A stretch of 64,000 nt of DNA. Source: Clostridium saudiense (GTDB lineage: Bacteria; Bacillota; Clostridia; Clostridiales; Clostridiaceae). The stretch spans positions 1 through 64,000 of the forward strand of contig NZ_CBYM010000012.1 in assembly GCF_000577815.1 (NCBI RefSeq), read 5' to 3'. How positions within the stretch are numbered: position 1 is the stretch's first letter; each line of letters starts with the position of its first letter. Shown here piece after piece: positions 1-10,543 of the stretch. Under the pieces are notes generated by a model. That model did not search any database. It was not told the DNA's origin and was given only the letters and a program-made list of their open reading frames with translations. Position numbers and translations under genes: made by a program.

Positions 1-41
1 AATTTAACACCTAATGAATATAGAAAAAAGTATGCAAAATA

Positions 42-61
42 AGCAGCTAAAAATAGCTGCT
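42..61 (-). terminator. Hairpin after bglA
   Basis: The arms AGCAGCTA and TAGCTGCT enclose a short A-rich loop 26 bases after the bglA stop. The minus-strand downstream tract (ATTTTG) is weak, so this is a modest rho-independent terminator candidate. Confidence 0.6.
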
Positions 62-86
62 TATCTTATCAAAACCAATTTATCTT

Positions 87-1556
<1,470 letters not shown>

Positions 1557-1604
1557 TTATTCCACTCATTAATTAATTTATTTATTCTCTATGATCTTAT
1601 TTTA

Positions 1605-1618
1605 TTCATATATTGAAC
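1605..1618 (-). promoter_or_regulatory. Candidate DeoR operator upstream of bglA
   Basis: On the minus strand this reads GTTCAATATATGAA. It matches the dyad upstream of the DeoR gene (GTTCACTATATGAAC) at 13 of 14 positions. It lies 64-77 bases before the bglA start, where it could overlap a promoter. Confidence 0.5.
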
Positions 1619-1758
1619 TTTTGTCAATACAATAATTCACATTCAGTTCATAATAAGAATCATTTCCACACTTAGAATTCAAATGGTTCATTCTGAATTC
1701 TGAATTTATCTATACCTTATTCCCGCTAAAAAACTTATATTTCTCATATTTTTTGCAC

Positions 1759-1784
1759 AAAAAAAAGCTGATAAATCAGCTTTT
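1759..1784 (-). terminator. Rho-independent terminator of the DeoR gene
   Basis: The hairpin AAGCTGA-TTTA-TCAGCTT is followed on the minus strand by eight T residues. It starts 10 bases after the DeoR stop. Confidence 0.85.
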
Positions 1785-1793
1785 CATATTTAT

Positions 1794-2531
1794 CTAATAT
1801 ATTATTTTTGCTTTTCCTTCTTCAAACTTAATTTCTGAATTTGTTATAATTGTAGCTTCTGTAAAATCACCATAGGTGTAGAATTTTCTTACATTGAACT
1901 TTGATTTATCAGCTAATATATAGCACTTATCTGATGATTTTATAACTGCCTTTTTAACTTCTCCGTCTTCTAACATCATTGTAGTAAATCCACTTCTTGC
2001 ATCTATTCCCATAGTCCCTAAAAAGGCTTTATCAAAGTTCATAACACTTATCTTATTTATCATATCTTCGCCCATAATTAAGTTCTTTTCTGGCTTTGCA
2101 TAACCACCTAAAATATAAGTATTTATCCCTTTTGCCATAAGCTTTTGAATATGCATTATTCCATTTGTAACAACTGTTATCTCTTTAGCTTTTATATAAT
2201 CAATCATATAAAAACATGTTGATCCTGAATCTATAAATATTACATCATTATCTTGTATTAAACTTGCTGCTTTTTTAGCAATTATTATTTTATCTTCCTT
2301 ATTTGCATTAAATACTTCTTGAAAATCCATTGGAAGTATTGCATCTACTTCTTCTATTGCCTCAGCTCCACCACGAACTCTCTTTAATAGCTTTTTTTCT
2401 TCCATAGCTATTAAAGTACGTCTTACTGTAGATCTTGATAATTGAAATTTTTCCATTATTTCATCTATTGAAGCATATTTTTTTTCTTTTACAAACTCTG
2501 AAATTTCTATCCATCTATCTATAAGTACCAT
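1794..2531 (-). CDS. DeoR-family sugar-operon regulator
   Basis: A DeoR/GlpR-type repressor of about 245 residues. The N-terminal winged helix-turn-helix spans roughly residues 17-60 and ends in the typical RGGA wing motif. The C-terminal DeoRC sensor domain follows (SGSTCFYMIDYI, VVTNGI, LGG and a late ADKSKF motif), which in this family binds a sugar phosphate. I prefer the ATG at 2531 because AAGGTG lies 5-6 bases before it; an in-frame GTG at 2540 would abut that site. It sits between the PTS genes and bglA and has a perfect dyad in its own leader, so autoregulation and control of bglA are likely. The effector is unknown; a phosphorylated beta-glucoside or glucose-6-phosphate is an inference. 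Confidence 0.88.
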   Translation of the reverse strand: MVLIDRWIEISEFVKEKKYASIDEIMEKFQLSRSTVRRTLIAMEEKKLLKRVRGGAEAIEEVDAILPMDFQEVFNANKEDKIIIAKKAASLIQDNDVIFIDSGSTCFYMIDYIKAKEITVVTNGIMHIQKLMAKGINTYILGGYAKPEKNLIMGEDMINKISVMNFDKAFLGTMGIDARSGFTTMMLEDGEVKKAVIKSSDKCYILADKSKFNVRKFYTYGDFTEATIITNSEIKFEEGKAKIIY

Positions 2532-2562
2532 TTTATTCACCTTACTTATTTTTTATTCAAAC

Positions 2563-2579
2563 TGTTCACTATATGAACA
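2563..2579. promoter_or_regulatory. Candidate DeoR autoregulatory operator
   Basis: A perfect 6-bp inverted repeat, TGTTCA-CTATA-TGAACA, lies about 32-48 bases before the DeoR start. A near-identical dyad precedes bglA. Binding by the DeoR protein is inferred from position and repetition. Confidence 0.6.
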
Positions 2580-2746
2580 AAATGGTAACATTCTTTCATT
2601 TAGATGTCAATACACTTATTGTCTATGATTTTTTAACTACTTAATAAGTACATTATACCATAGCCTTATCTTTTCAAACTTCATACTTTTGTCCTTTTAA
2701 ATTAATTATTTAAATATTATTCTCTATCATATCTTAAAGATAATAT

Positions 2747-2786
2747 AAAAATACTGCCCACATTTTATAACCGTGAACAGTATTTT
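2747..2786 (-). terminator. Hairpin after the PTS operon
   Basis: The arms AAAATACTG and CAGTATTTT, with inner CAC/GTG pairs, lie just after the IIA stop. The flanking T-rich arm can serve as the U tract. Confidence 0.65.
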
Positions 2787-2790
2787 ATAG

Positions 2791-3105
2791 CTATTTACTA
2801 CTTAAATCCTCATGCATCTCTATAATCTCAATAGCTAAATCCTTTATAGTTTCAGCACTAATTAATTGATCCTCAGCATGCATAATTATTAAAGAAAATT
2901 CTAATTTTTCTCCAGCTGCTTCTTTTTGTATTAAGCTTGTATGACTATGATGTCCTTGTAATAAAAACTCTTTTGCTTCTTCAATTTTTTTATTAGCCTC
3001 TTCATAATTACCTTTTCTAGCTTCTCTAATAGCTTCAATGGCCAATGATTTTCCCATTCCTACGTTACTTATTATTTCAAATGCTACTAATTCTAAACTT
3101 TCCAT
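2791..3105 (-). CDS. PTS lactose/cellobiose-family EIIA
   Basis: A 104-residue, fully alpha-helical EIIA of the lactose/cellobiose family that carries phosphate from HPr to the IIB partner. The phosphorylated histidine is H76 in IIMHAEDQL, matching the HAQDHL signature of the family. It is the third PTS gene after IIC and IIB, and a hairpin closes the operon. Length is typical. With a GH1 phospho-glycosidase close by, a beta-glucoside substrate is more likely than lactose. Confidence 0.93.
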   Translation of the reverse strand: MESLELVAFEIISNVGMGKSLAIEAIREARKGNYEEANKKIEEAKEFLLQGHHSHTSLIQKEAAGEKLEFSLIIMHAEDQLISAETIKDLAIEIIEMHEDLSSK

Positions 3106-3129
3106 TTAAACTCCACTCCATTACTATAA

Positions 3130-3432
3130 TTATTTAATTAATTCTAAAGCACTTTCAAGAACTCCTTTTCCATTCATAGTTCCATAAAATCTCATATCAA
3201 TAACCTCTACTGGAATTCTTCCATTAGCCATTGCTTCTATTTGTGGCTTTTGGAATCTAACTTGTGGCCCAAGTAAAACTATATCCACTGTATCTATTAC
3301 ATTTTTACATTCTGCAACTGGTAAAGCTTTAATATTAACTTCCACTCCCATTCCCTTTGCTGCCTCATTCATTTTATTAACTAAAAAACTTGTTGACATT
3401 CCTGCATTACATACTAATAATATATTTTTCAT
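3130..3432 (-). CDS. PTS lactose/cellobiose-family EIIB
   Basis: A phosphocysteine-bearing EIIB of 100 residues. The active-site loop LLVCNAGMSTS places the phospho-cysteine at C8. I start the gene at 3432 because GGAGG lies 8 bases before that ATG; the upstream in-frame ATG at 3447 overlaps the ribosome-binding site itself. It lies between IIC (27-base gap) and IIA (24-base gap), giving a complete three-protein transporter. Confidence 0.93.
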   Translation of the reverse strand: MKNILLVCNAGMSTSFLVNKMNEAAKGMGVEVNIKALPVAECKNVIDTVDIVLLGPQVRFQKPQIEAMANGRIPVEVIDMRFYGTMNGKGVLESALELIK

Positions 3433-3459
3433 TTTCAATTCCTCCATTTATCTATCAAT

Positions 3460-4776
3460 TTAATTTAAAACCTTTTCAGCTTCAAAAGCTGCTTCTTCTT
3501 TACATAATCCTCTATCAGCCATCTTAACAAATGGTATCCATATTAAAGTTACTGTAACCAATAAAACTAATTGTAATAATGCCCCTCTAATGCTACCTGT
3601 AACTAAATACCCACTTATTATAGGTGGAGTTGTCCAAGGTAATTGTGCTAAACCTGTTGGCAGTGGTACAAGGTTTGTTACAAATGCAAAGTATGCAATA
3701 ATAGTTGATACAGCTGGCGTTATTACTAATGGTATAAAATATATTGGATTTAACATAAGTGGAATACCAAATAATGTTGGCTCTCCTATATTAAACGCAT
3801 ATGGTACTGCTGCTATTTTACCAACTTCTCTATACTGCTTACTTTTTGCTACTATTACCAATGCTATTATTGCTCCAATAACACCAATAGATGCAAATGA
3901 ATTTCTAAAACTTAAACTTATTATATTTGGAGGAACTTCTCCTGCTATTGATGCTACTCTATTTGCATCTTCTAAAACTGTCCAAATTGGATTCATAGCT
4001 CCTTGTGATACAATCGCTCCCCCATGAATTCCAAAGAACCATAAAAGTTGTTCAAATAATAATGCTATTACCATTCCTGGTAAAGTTCCACCTAATAGTA
4101 ATAGTGGTTTACCTACAATTGTATTTATTACTGTAAACAAATCTGAACTCATTGTAATTTCAAGTATTAATCTAACTATATAAAATAACGTTATAGATAT
4201 AAATGCTGGAATAATTGATGCAAATGGCTTTGCCACTGCTGGTGGAACTGCTGCTGGCATCTTTATAACTATTCCTTTTTGTTCTATTTTTCTATATACC
4301 TCTACTGAAACTATAGAAACAATAATTGCTAAAAACATTGCTTGTGCTCCAACTTTAGTCATTGGAATATTTCCACCATTATCCCCGAATACATATGGTG
4401 TTACTACTAAAAATGCTGCAAGCGATGTAAGTGTAGCTTGTAATTTATCAGTATTATAATATTTAGCTAAACTATACGTTGCTGCAATTAAAACATATAA
4501 TGCTCCAACATCCATTGTTGCATTAGAAACATAAATAAGCTTACCTTGCCATACTCCTGCATTTTCAACATTTAATATACTAGTTATAAAATTTTCATAT
4601 GCTGGAATTGGTATATATGCAATAATTAAAAATACAGATGCTATTATAGTAAATGGAACATATGCTAACATTCCGTCTTTCACTGCAGCTAAATGTCTCT
4701 GCTTACCTATTTTATCAGCTACAGGCATTAATTTACTTTCAAGAACTTCTGAAAACTTTCTAAAAAACTCTTTCAT
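3460..4776 (-). CDS. PTS lactose/cellobiose-family EIIC permease
   Basis: A 438-residue membrane permease of the lactose/cellobiose PTS family, hydrophobic through most of its length. It carries the family's NIGEPTLFG motif near residue 330, part of the sugar-binding region. It translocates and hands over the sugar to phospho-IIB. It starts 32 bases after the GH78 rhamnosidase, so the hydrolase and transporter are likely co-transcribed. The specificity is most plausibly a beta-glucoside, possibly one decorated with rhamnose. Confidence 0.93.
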   Translation of the reverse strand: MKEFFRKFSEVLESKLMPVADKIGKQRHLAAVKDGMLAYVPFTIIASVFLIIAYIPIPAYENFITSILNVENAGVWQGKLIYVSNATMDVGALYVLIAATYSLAKYYNTDKLQATLTSLAAFLVVTPYVFGDNGGNIPMTKVGAQAMFLAIIVSIVSVEVYRKIEQKGIVIKMPAAVPPAVAKPFASIIPAFISITLFYIVRLILEITMSSDLFTVINTIVGKPLLLLGGTLPGMVIALLFEQLLWFFGIHGGAIVSQGAMNPIWTVLEDANRVASIAGEVPPNIISLSFRNSFASIGVIGAIIALVIVAKSKQYREVGKIAAVPYAFNIGEPTLFGIPLMLNPIYFIPLVITPAVSTIIAYFAFVTNLVPLPTGLAQLPWTTPPIISGYLVTGSIRGALLQLVLLVTVTLIWIPFVKMADRGLCKEEAAFEAEKVLN

Positions 4777-4808
4777 TTTATTTCCCCACTTTCCTTTTTT
4801 TGTTTAAT

Positions 4809-7139
4809 TTATTTATTTTTTAAAATCATATAAAAGTCTCCATTGTTTCCTTCTATATAATTCGTTTGTAAAGTAATATACTTATCTGAAACTATTACTT
4901 GGCAGTTATCTACCCCTTTTGGTATACTAAAACACCATCTTATTTCATCTTTTTCTCTACTCCAACTACTTTTTATTTCTCCACTATATGATTTAAAACT
5001 GCATTCATATCTATCTATTAATTCTGAAAAATAAGGATTTAGAATTATTTTATTTGACTTTTTTGCTTCATCAAGAACCCTAATACCACCTAACCCTTCA
5101 TAATACCAAGATGTATAACTAGATAGCATCGCATGATTATATGAACAGTTTTTCATATTAAATTGTTCTGAAAGTGCTGTTTTGCCACATTTAATCATAT
5201 ATCCTATACTCGGAAAATCATCTTTAAACAACCATTTTTCTATAACTTCGTTATATCCATATTTATTTAATACATCATAAGTCATCATTAATCCAAAAAT
5301 CCCTGATGTTAAGTGATAATCATTTTTCTTTATGTTTTCTACAAACAGCCTACTTAACTTTTCTGGATTTTCGCAAATTCCCGAAAAAATAGCAAATGCA
5401 TATCCACTTTGTGTTTTATCTCCATAAGTTCCATCTTGATTCCTGAACTTATCATCAATAATTTTTTTTAATTTAATTAATTCTTCTTCATATTTTTCAT
5501 AAATCAAATCATCCATTAATTTTGCAAAATATATATTGTATTTTAAGAATAAAACATAAGTACAATGTGCAATTAATTTTTTATCTGGTGTTCCTACCTT
5601 AAAATTTTCATAAGTTTCAGGACTACCATGATCCCCTAAACATTTATCTTCTAAACCATCTATCCCAATATTAATTAAATAGTTCATTTGCTTTTTTAAA
5701 TATTCATATTCATTAACTAATAATTCTTTATCTCCATAATATTGATAACATTTATATACTATATAAGGATAAACAAACTGCCATAATATTGGACCTTCCC
5801 CTTGTCCTGTTCCATTAGACTGAATTCCCATATAAGGTGCAGTTTCAGGTATTCCACCATTTTCAGTTTGATCCTGCCTAAAATCTAACATTATCTTTTT
5901 ATAAAGATCTCTTAAGTCAAACATATATAAATTAGATGGTGCCAATGCAACTATATCACCACCATAACCTAATCTTTCCCTTGCACAATCTTCAAATATT
6001 GAATGAATATTATTTAACTTAGTTTTTTGCGCAATATCATATAAGGTATTTAGCCATTCACTTGATGTATTTATATCACCTATAATCTCTACATCTGAAT
6101 AAACATAAGTTGCTTCAATATCTATTAAATCTTCTTTTGATAATCCACTTATTTCAACATATCTAAATGAATGATAAGTAAATTTATTAGTATATTGATT
6201 TAGTCCAGATATAGCTATTATTTCGTCTTGTTGAGCTGCCATTTTAGGTGCTCCAGCTCCACCAGTAAATGTTATATCTGCTTCTTTTAAATACATACCA
6301 ACATGTCCAACTAATGTAGAAGTACAATCAACCTCATTGCTATCGTTTACATCTTCAGCATAAATAAGTTTAATATGTTTTCCTTCTATGCCTTTAAATG
6401 CTATATTAATGACTCCTGATAAAGTTTCTGTAAAATCAACTAGTAAATTTCCTCTACAATTTTCTATAATGCTTGTGGGTTTTAACGTTCTTTTTCTTTT
6501 TATTTTAGGAATATGACTTAAAACTAATTCACCCTTTTTGCTATTATCTATAATTGCTTGAGTCCAATCATCATCATCGAAATCAACTAAATTCCAATTT
6601 TCTTTGTATAGTCTATTATCTATTCTTTCTCCTAAATATAAGTTATTAAATATTAATGGGCCATCTCCAACCTTCCAACTTTCATCAGTTGATACTATAA
6701 TTTCATCTTCATTATTTTGTATGTTGGCTATTATTTTGGGTTCACCAATTCCTCTTAGTTTATCTCTCAAATTATATTTTCCAAATAACTTTAATGGTGA
6801 TGGATTATACATTCCATTCCCTAACTCAATTGCTATTATATTATCTCCATTAGTTAATAAATCTGTAACGTCATACTTATCGTAATATATTGTTTTATTA
6901 TATTGTGTCCAGTCTGAATTCAATTCATAATCACCAACACGCTTTCCATTAATGTATGATATATAATAACCAAGACATCCAATATTTAAATAATATCTTT
7001 TATTTTCTTTATTAAGTTTAAAAACTTTTCTTATTAATGTATTGGGATTATCTTCATAATAATCTGACGTATCTTCTTTGTATTTTCTAGGTACCTTTGA
7101 AATCCAGTCTCCTTGAAAATAAGTCTTCTCCTGCCTCAT
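4809..7139 (-). CDS. GH78 alpha-L-rhamnosidase
   Basis: A 776-residue enzyme that releases terminal alpha-L-rhamnose. The N-terminal beta domains (residues 30-350) include the RKVF-type carbohydrate-binding start and the DYELNSDWTQYNKT motif of the family. The (alpha/alpha)6 barrel carries DCARERLGYGGD at residues 384-395 with the conserved catalytic Asp and Glu (E388), and a late SYNHAMLSS motif like the family's SxNH signature. There is no signal peptide, so it should act in the cytoplasm on imported substrate. It is the first gene of the operon with PTS IIC-IIB-IIA; GGGAGG precedes the ATG. A 30-bp AraC-type box and a cre-like site lie upstream. No rhamnose catabolic genes are in the window. 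Confidence 0.88.
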   Translation of the reverse strand: MRQEKTYFQGDWISKVPRKYKEDTSDYYEDNPNTLIRKVFKLNKENKRYYLNIGCLGYYISYINGKRVGDYELNSDWTQYNKTIYYDKYDVTDLLTNGDNIIAIELGNGMYNPSPLKLFGKYNLRDKLRGIGEPKIIANIQNNEDEIIVSTDESWKVGDGPLIFNNLYLGERIDNRLYKENWNLVDFDDDDWTQAIIDNSKKGELVLSHIPKIKRKRTLKPTSIIENCRGNLLVDFTETLSGVINIAFKGIEGKHIKLIYAEDVNDSNEVDCTSTLVGHVGMYLKEADITFTGGAGAPKMAAQQDEIIAISGLNQYTNKFTYHSFRYVEISGLSKEDLIDIEATYVYSDVEIIGDINTSSEWLNTLYDIAQKTKLNNIHSIFEDCARERLGYGGDIVALAPSNLYMFDLRDLYKKIMLDFRQDQTENGGIPETAPYMGIQSNGTGQGEGPILWQFVYPYIVYKCYQYYGDKELLVNEYEYLKKQMNYLINIGIDGLEDKCLGDHGSPETYENFKVGTPDKKLIAHCTYVLFLKYNIYFAKLMDDLIYEKYEEELIKLKKIIDDKFRNQDGTYGDKTQSGYAFAIFSGICENPEKLSRLFVENIKKNDYHLTSGIFGLMMTYDVLNKYGYNEVIEKWLFKDDFPSIGYMIKCGKTALSEQFNMKNCSYNHAMLSSYTSWYYEGLGGIRVLDEAKKSNKIILNPYFSELIDRYECSFKSYSGEIKSSWSREKDEIRWCFSIPKGVDNCQVIVSDKYITLQTNYIEGNNGDFYMILKNK

Positions 7140-7254
7140 TAAATTCCTCCCATTATATACTTATTTAAAATTAAATTTCTAAATAATTTATATTTTATTT
7201 CTCTGTTCATTTATATAATATTACATATTTTACTAGTTAACTATGCTTATAAAT

Positions 7255-7284
7255 GTCACACTAAAGGAACCATTTCTGACATAT
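7255..7284 (-). promoter_or_regulatory. Candidate AraC-type operator of the rhamnosidase operon
   Basis: This 30-bp stretch aligns without gaps to 9281-9310 at 22 of 30 positions. The pattern is GTCA-N10-ACC-N-TTTCTGACATAT, a dyad with GTCA and TGAC ends. It lies 116-145 bases before the GH78 start, almost the same distance as its twin before the esterase gene. Confidence 0.6.
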
Positions 7285-7298
7285 GTTATACGTTTACT
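7285..7298. promoter_or_regulatory. cre-like site
   Basis: GTTATACGTTTACT matches about 10 of 14 positions of the CcpA consensus TGTAAACGTTTACA, including the central CG. It directly abuts the AraC-type box. Confidence 0.35.
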
Positions 7299-7324
7299 AT
7301 AATTCTATTTATTTTATAAAAAAT

Positions 7325-7353
7325 AAAAGAGCATGATAAACTCTTGCTCTTTT
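7325..7353 (-). terminator. Rho-independent terminator of the esterase gene
   Basis: The arms AAAAGAGCA and TGCTCTTTT are followed on the minus strand by a T-rich tract (TTTTATTTTTT). It starts 14 bases after the stop. Confidence 0.8.
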
Positions 7354-7366
7354 ACTCATATACCTA

Positions 7367-9145
7367 TTATTTAAATATAAGCTCTCCATTCTCAATATTT
7401 CTTTCGTAATTTTTAAAGAAATTCCAAATATATTCTGCTTCGGGCTTGTAATTCCAATGTGCTAAATCCTTAACTGCTGCTAATTCCATTACTACTCCAT
7501 TTTCATTTGATAATGTACCTGTATACATATCCTTATCCCCTAATTTGGTCCATTGCTGATTATCCAGTCCAATTCCATAATATTCATTTTTACTCATATC
7601 CATTTCAGTTACTTCTAAACCATTTATCTTTTGGTATGCTTGTAATGAACTAAAAATATGAGTATTTTCATCCTCATCCCAAACTTGATCTCCATATAAA
7701 TATTGAGTTCCATATTGGCTACTTCCATCTACAGGTATCATTTGGAAGAAATCATGATCTCCACATATATATAATAGAGGTACTTCCCCACCAGTATAAT
7801 TTTCTGAGATTTCTGCTACTTTCTCTGCAAATACATTAACACCTGATACAATTCCTACAGCTGCAAAAACATCACTATATTTTGCACCTAATAAAAATGA
7901 TTCTGCTCCACCAATTGAAAGTCCTGTTAAATATATTCTTGAAGGATCTATTTGAGGGTATTTAACCTTTAAATCCTTAATCAAATTCATAACACCTTCC
8001 TCACCTAATCCATCACATCCAAAAAAGTTCACTTCTTTGTCTTGCCATTCAGGAGCTACCATAATAAAGTTTTCTTTAGCAGCTAATTCTGGCCAACCTG
8101 TTGAATCACCTTGTAATCTTGGGTCATTTTGATTACCATGTAAATTTACTATTAGTGGGACTGATTCATTTTCACTTTCATTTATAGAATTAGGAACATA
8201 CTCAAACCATGTATATTTGCCACTCATTCCAGTAACACTTTCATCAATCATTTGATTATAAGATATATCTAAATCCTCAAATATAGGAATTTCTATTAAA
8301 TCATAGCTATCAGTTACATCTCTTGCACTAAGATTATAAAATTCAGATATATCATTATGTTGACGATAATTTTGTGAAAAAATACTTTCCCATGCATTAT
8401 TAAAGGCTTCAGATAAATCCTCCTCTTTACTTGATACTGCTACAGCTTGAAGTGAATTATCTTTATTTCTATAAATAGTATATTTATCACTATTTTCTTC
8501 TTCTGTCGCCTCATTTATATGCTTATAAAATGCTTGAACATTCTCATTTGAATTACTTAAATATGCTGGAACTACATCATTTTTTTCTAAATTTTCATTT
8601 ATCTCTCCACCATAAAGCATCATTCCAGCTACAAAATAACATGATTGTGATATATAATTATTCACAAAAGTACTACCTTCATCTATACCAATTACTTTTA
8701 CATTTTTAACTCCTATACCTACTAAATCAATAAATGCTTCCTTGTCATCATTTCCATATCCTTCTTCATTTAATGGATTTACTACATAAACTTGTGCACC
8801 CCATTGTTCTAAATTATTTATCATATTTAGTTCTTCCACAATTTTATTTGCTTCCTCTTGAGTTTTACTTCCTGCAAAAATATAATAAGTAGGTATAACT
8901 ACATCTGCCCTTGTAGGTGTAAATCCATCTTCATATGCATTGTAATAATAATAGTTAGTATCTGTTCCATCCTCATTCTTTGCTAACTTTAATTTACTTC
9001 CATCATTTAATACCTGAGCCTGCTCACTACTCTCAATATTGTTTCCACTAGTATTAGTAACACTATTCCCACAACTGATTAACCCCATAGTTGTACTTGT
9101 TATAGTTGCCAATAGAATTGAAATTTTAATCCACTTTTTTATCAT
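7367..9145 (-). CDS. Secreted esterase lipoprotein, alpha/beta-hydrolase (PHB depolymerase/feruloyl-esterase-like)
   Basis: About 592 residues. The N-terminus is a lipoprotein signal with lipobox LISC (Cys25 from the ATG at 9145), so it is anchored on the outer face of the membrane. The first half (residues 40-300) is unrecognised. The C-terminal half is an alpha/beta-hydrolase: VNLHGNQ oxyanion region, nucleophile elbow GLSIGG with S410, acidic CGDHDFF, and a late AHWNY histidine. This resembles esterase-D/PHB-depolymerase-type enzymes that release acyl groups from plant glycans. I chose the ATG at 9145 with GAGG just before it, rather than the TTG three codons earlier. It shares an AraC-type box with the rhamnosidase operon. 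The substrate is an inference. Confidence 0.75.
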   Translation of the reverse strand: MIKKWIKISILLATITSTTMGLISCGNSVTNTSGNNIESSEQAQVLNDGSKLKLAKNEDGTDTNYYYYNAYEDGFTPTRADVVIPTYYIFAGSKTQEEANKIVEELNMINNLEQWGAQVYVVNPLNEEGYGNDDKEAFIDLVGIGVKNVKVIGIDEGSTFVNNYISQSCYFVAGMMLYGGEINENLEKNDVVPAYLSNSNENVQAFYKHINEATEEENSDKYTIYRNKDNSLQAVAVSSKEEDLSEAFNNAWESIFSQNYRQHNDISEFYNLSARDVTDSYDLIEIPIFEDLDISYNQMIDESVTGMSGKYTWFEYVPNSINESENESVPLIVNLHGNQNDPRLQGDSTGWPELAAKENFIMVAPEWQDKEVNFFGCDGLGEEGVMNLIKDLKVKYPQIDPSRIYLTGLSIGGAESFLLGAKYSDVFAAVGIVSGVNVFAEKVAEISENYTGGEVPLLYICGDHDFFQMIPVDGSSQYGTQYLYGDQVWDEDENTHIFSSLQAYQKINGLEVTEMDMSKNEYYGIGLDNQQWTKLGDKDMYTGTLSNENGVVMELAAVKDLAHWNYKPEAEYIWNFFKNYERNIENGELIFK

Positions 9146-9280
9146 TTTCCTCAAACTCCCTTTATTCTAAAATTGAATTACTTAGTTTATACCCACAAAA
9201 CTTTTTCACTTTTTTATATAATTAAGCATTCATTAAATTTATAATATTACATAAGAAGATAACACTCTATATTTATAACC

Positions 9281-9310
9281 GTCATAAAGCACAAACCTTT
9301 TCTGACATAT
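9281..9310 (-). promoter_or_regulatory. Candidate AraC-type operator between esterase and araC
   Basis: This is the second copy of the GTCA-N10-ACC-N-TTTCTGACATAT element. It lies 136-165 bases before the esterase start (9145) and 85-114 bases before the divergent AraC gene, so it could serve both. Confidence 0.6.
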
Positions 9311-9394
9311 TTTTGTAAACATTTTAATGACAAGCCTGTAAAATATATGTATTATATTTATATAATCTTAAATTTTATAAAAGGGTGATTTGGT

Positions 9395-10453
9395 ATGAAT
9401 TTAAAAGATATAAATTATTATTTACCATTAAATAATATTGAGCTTACATATAAAGATATTTTTTTTAATAATCCTAATTTTGAATTTGATAAACCTAAAA
9501 TTCCCCAAACCATTGATTCATTTTTAGAAAAACTAAATTTAGATGTAAGTAAATTGAAAGATCCAATTAAAATCTCCTCTAAAAAAGAATCTATGACTGA
9601 AACTTTATTTCCTAAAGAAAATGATGTTATTATTAGTAAGCACCTTAGATACAGTCCTTGTTTCATTCATTCACATAGTTTCTTTGAAATTATATTCGTG
9701 TTAAACGGTTTCTGCAGTAATGATATAGGAAATTATAATCTAAAGCTAAAAAAGGGTGATGTATGTATAATAGCCCCTAATACTACTCATGCTCTTAGTA
9801 TTTTTACTGATGATTGTATAGTTTTAAATTTACTAGTTAGGTCAAGCACTTTTGAAAAGTCATTTTTTGAACTAATTAAATCTAATGATATATTATCAGC
9901 ATTTTTTTCTCACTGCTTATATTCTAGCAAATCAGAATCTTATTTATTATTTACTAATCAAGATGACATACATAGTATTAATTATGCTTTAGAAATGTAT
10001 GAAGAGTTTACTAATGATTTGAGATATTGTGATAGAATGTTAACATCTATGATGTCTTCATTTTTTATAAGACTTCTTAGAACTGATCCTAAAAATATAA
10101 TAGTTCCAAATCCTGTTGGAACCCATACTGATAGAAATGTAATGTATATTTTAAATTATATATTAAGTAATTATAAAGAAATATCTTTAAAGCAACTTTC
10201 AATTAAGTTTAATTATAGTGAGAGACAAATGGCACGTATATTAAAAGAGTACACTGGTAAAACATTTATAAATATAATTCAAGATATTAAGCTTCAAAAT
10301 GCATGTGCTCTTTTGAAAAATCCTGATATTTCAATTAATAAAATTATTGATTCCGTAGGTTATTCTAATAGTACTCACTTCTATAAAATTTTTAAGAAGT
10401 CTTATGGAGTTACTCCTATTGATTACAGAAATAATAATATTAATTTCAATTAA
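9395..10453 (+). CDS. AraC-family transcriptional activator
   Basis: A 352-residue regulator. After about 80 residues of unassigned sequence there is a cupin-type sensor (HSHSFFEIIFVLNG, residues ~90-160, with the PNTTHAL edge), then a C-terminal pair of helix-turn-helix motifs (residues ~245-345) ending in the usual FKKSYGVTPIDYR signature. It is divergent from the esterase and the rhamnosidase-PTS operon. Two identical-pattern boxes before those two units make it the probable activator of both. The inducer is unknown; rhamnose or a rhamnoside is an inference. A hairpin follows directly. Confidence 0.9.
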   Translation: MNLKDINYYLPLNNIELTYKDIFFNNPNFEFDKPKIPQTIDSFLEKLNLDVSKLKDPIKISSKKESMTETLFPKENDVIISKHLRYSPCFIHSHSFFEIIFVLNGFCSNDIGNYNLKLKKGDVCIIAPNTTHALSIFTDDCIVLNLLVRSSTFEKSFFELIKSNDILSAFFSHCLYSSKSESYLLFTNQDDIHSINYALEMYEEFTNDLRYCDRMLTSMMSSFFIRLLRTDPKNIIVPNPVGTHTDRNVMYILNYILSNYKEISLKQLSIKFNYSERQMARILKEYTGKTFINIIQDIKLQNACALLKNPDISINKIIDSVGYSNSTHFYKIFKKSYGVTPIDYRNNNINFN

Positions 10454-10458
10454 AAATA

Positions 10459-10491
10459 AATGGATATACATCTATTATTGTATATCCATTT
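10459..10491. terminator. Hairpin between convergent genes
   Basis: The arms TGGATATACA and TGTATATCCA lie 6 bases after the AraC stop. The gene on the other side also ends towards it. The flanking tracts are AT-rich rather than pure T. Confidence 0.65.
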
Positions 10492-10543
10492 ATAATTACA
10501 CAAATTTCACAAACTTTTAATAACATTTTTTTATATTCCATTG

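Noticed and set aside
3590-4027. A 145-codon plus-strand frame inside the PTS IIC gene
   Set aside because: It is antisense to a well-conserved permease, has no ribosome-binding site and is explained by the coding bias of the true gene.
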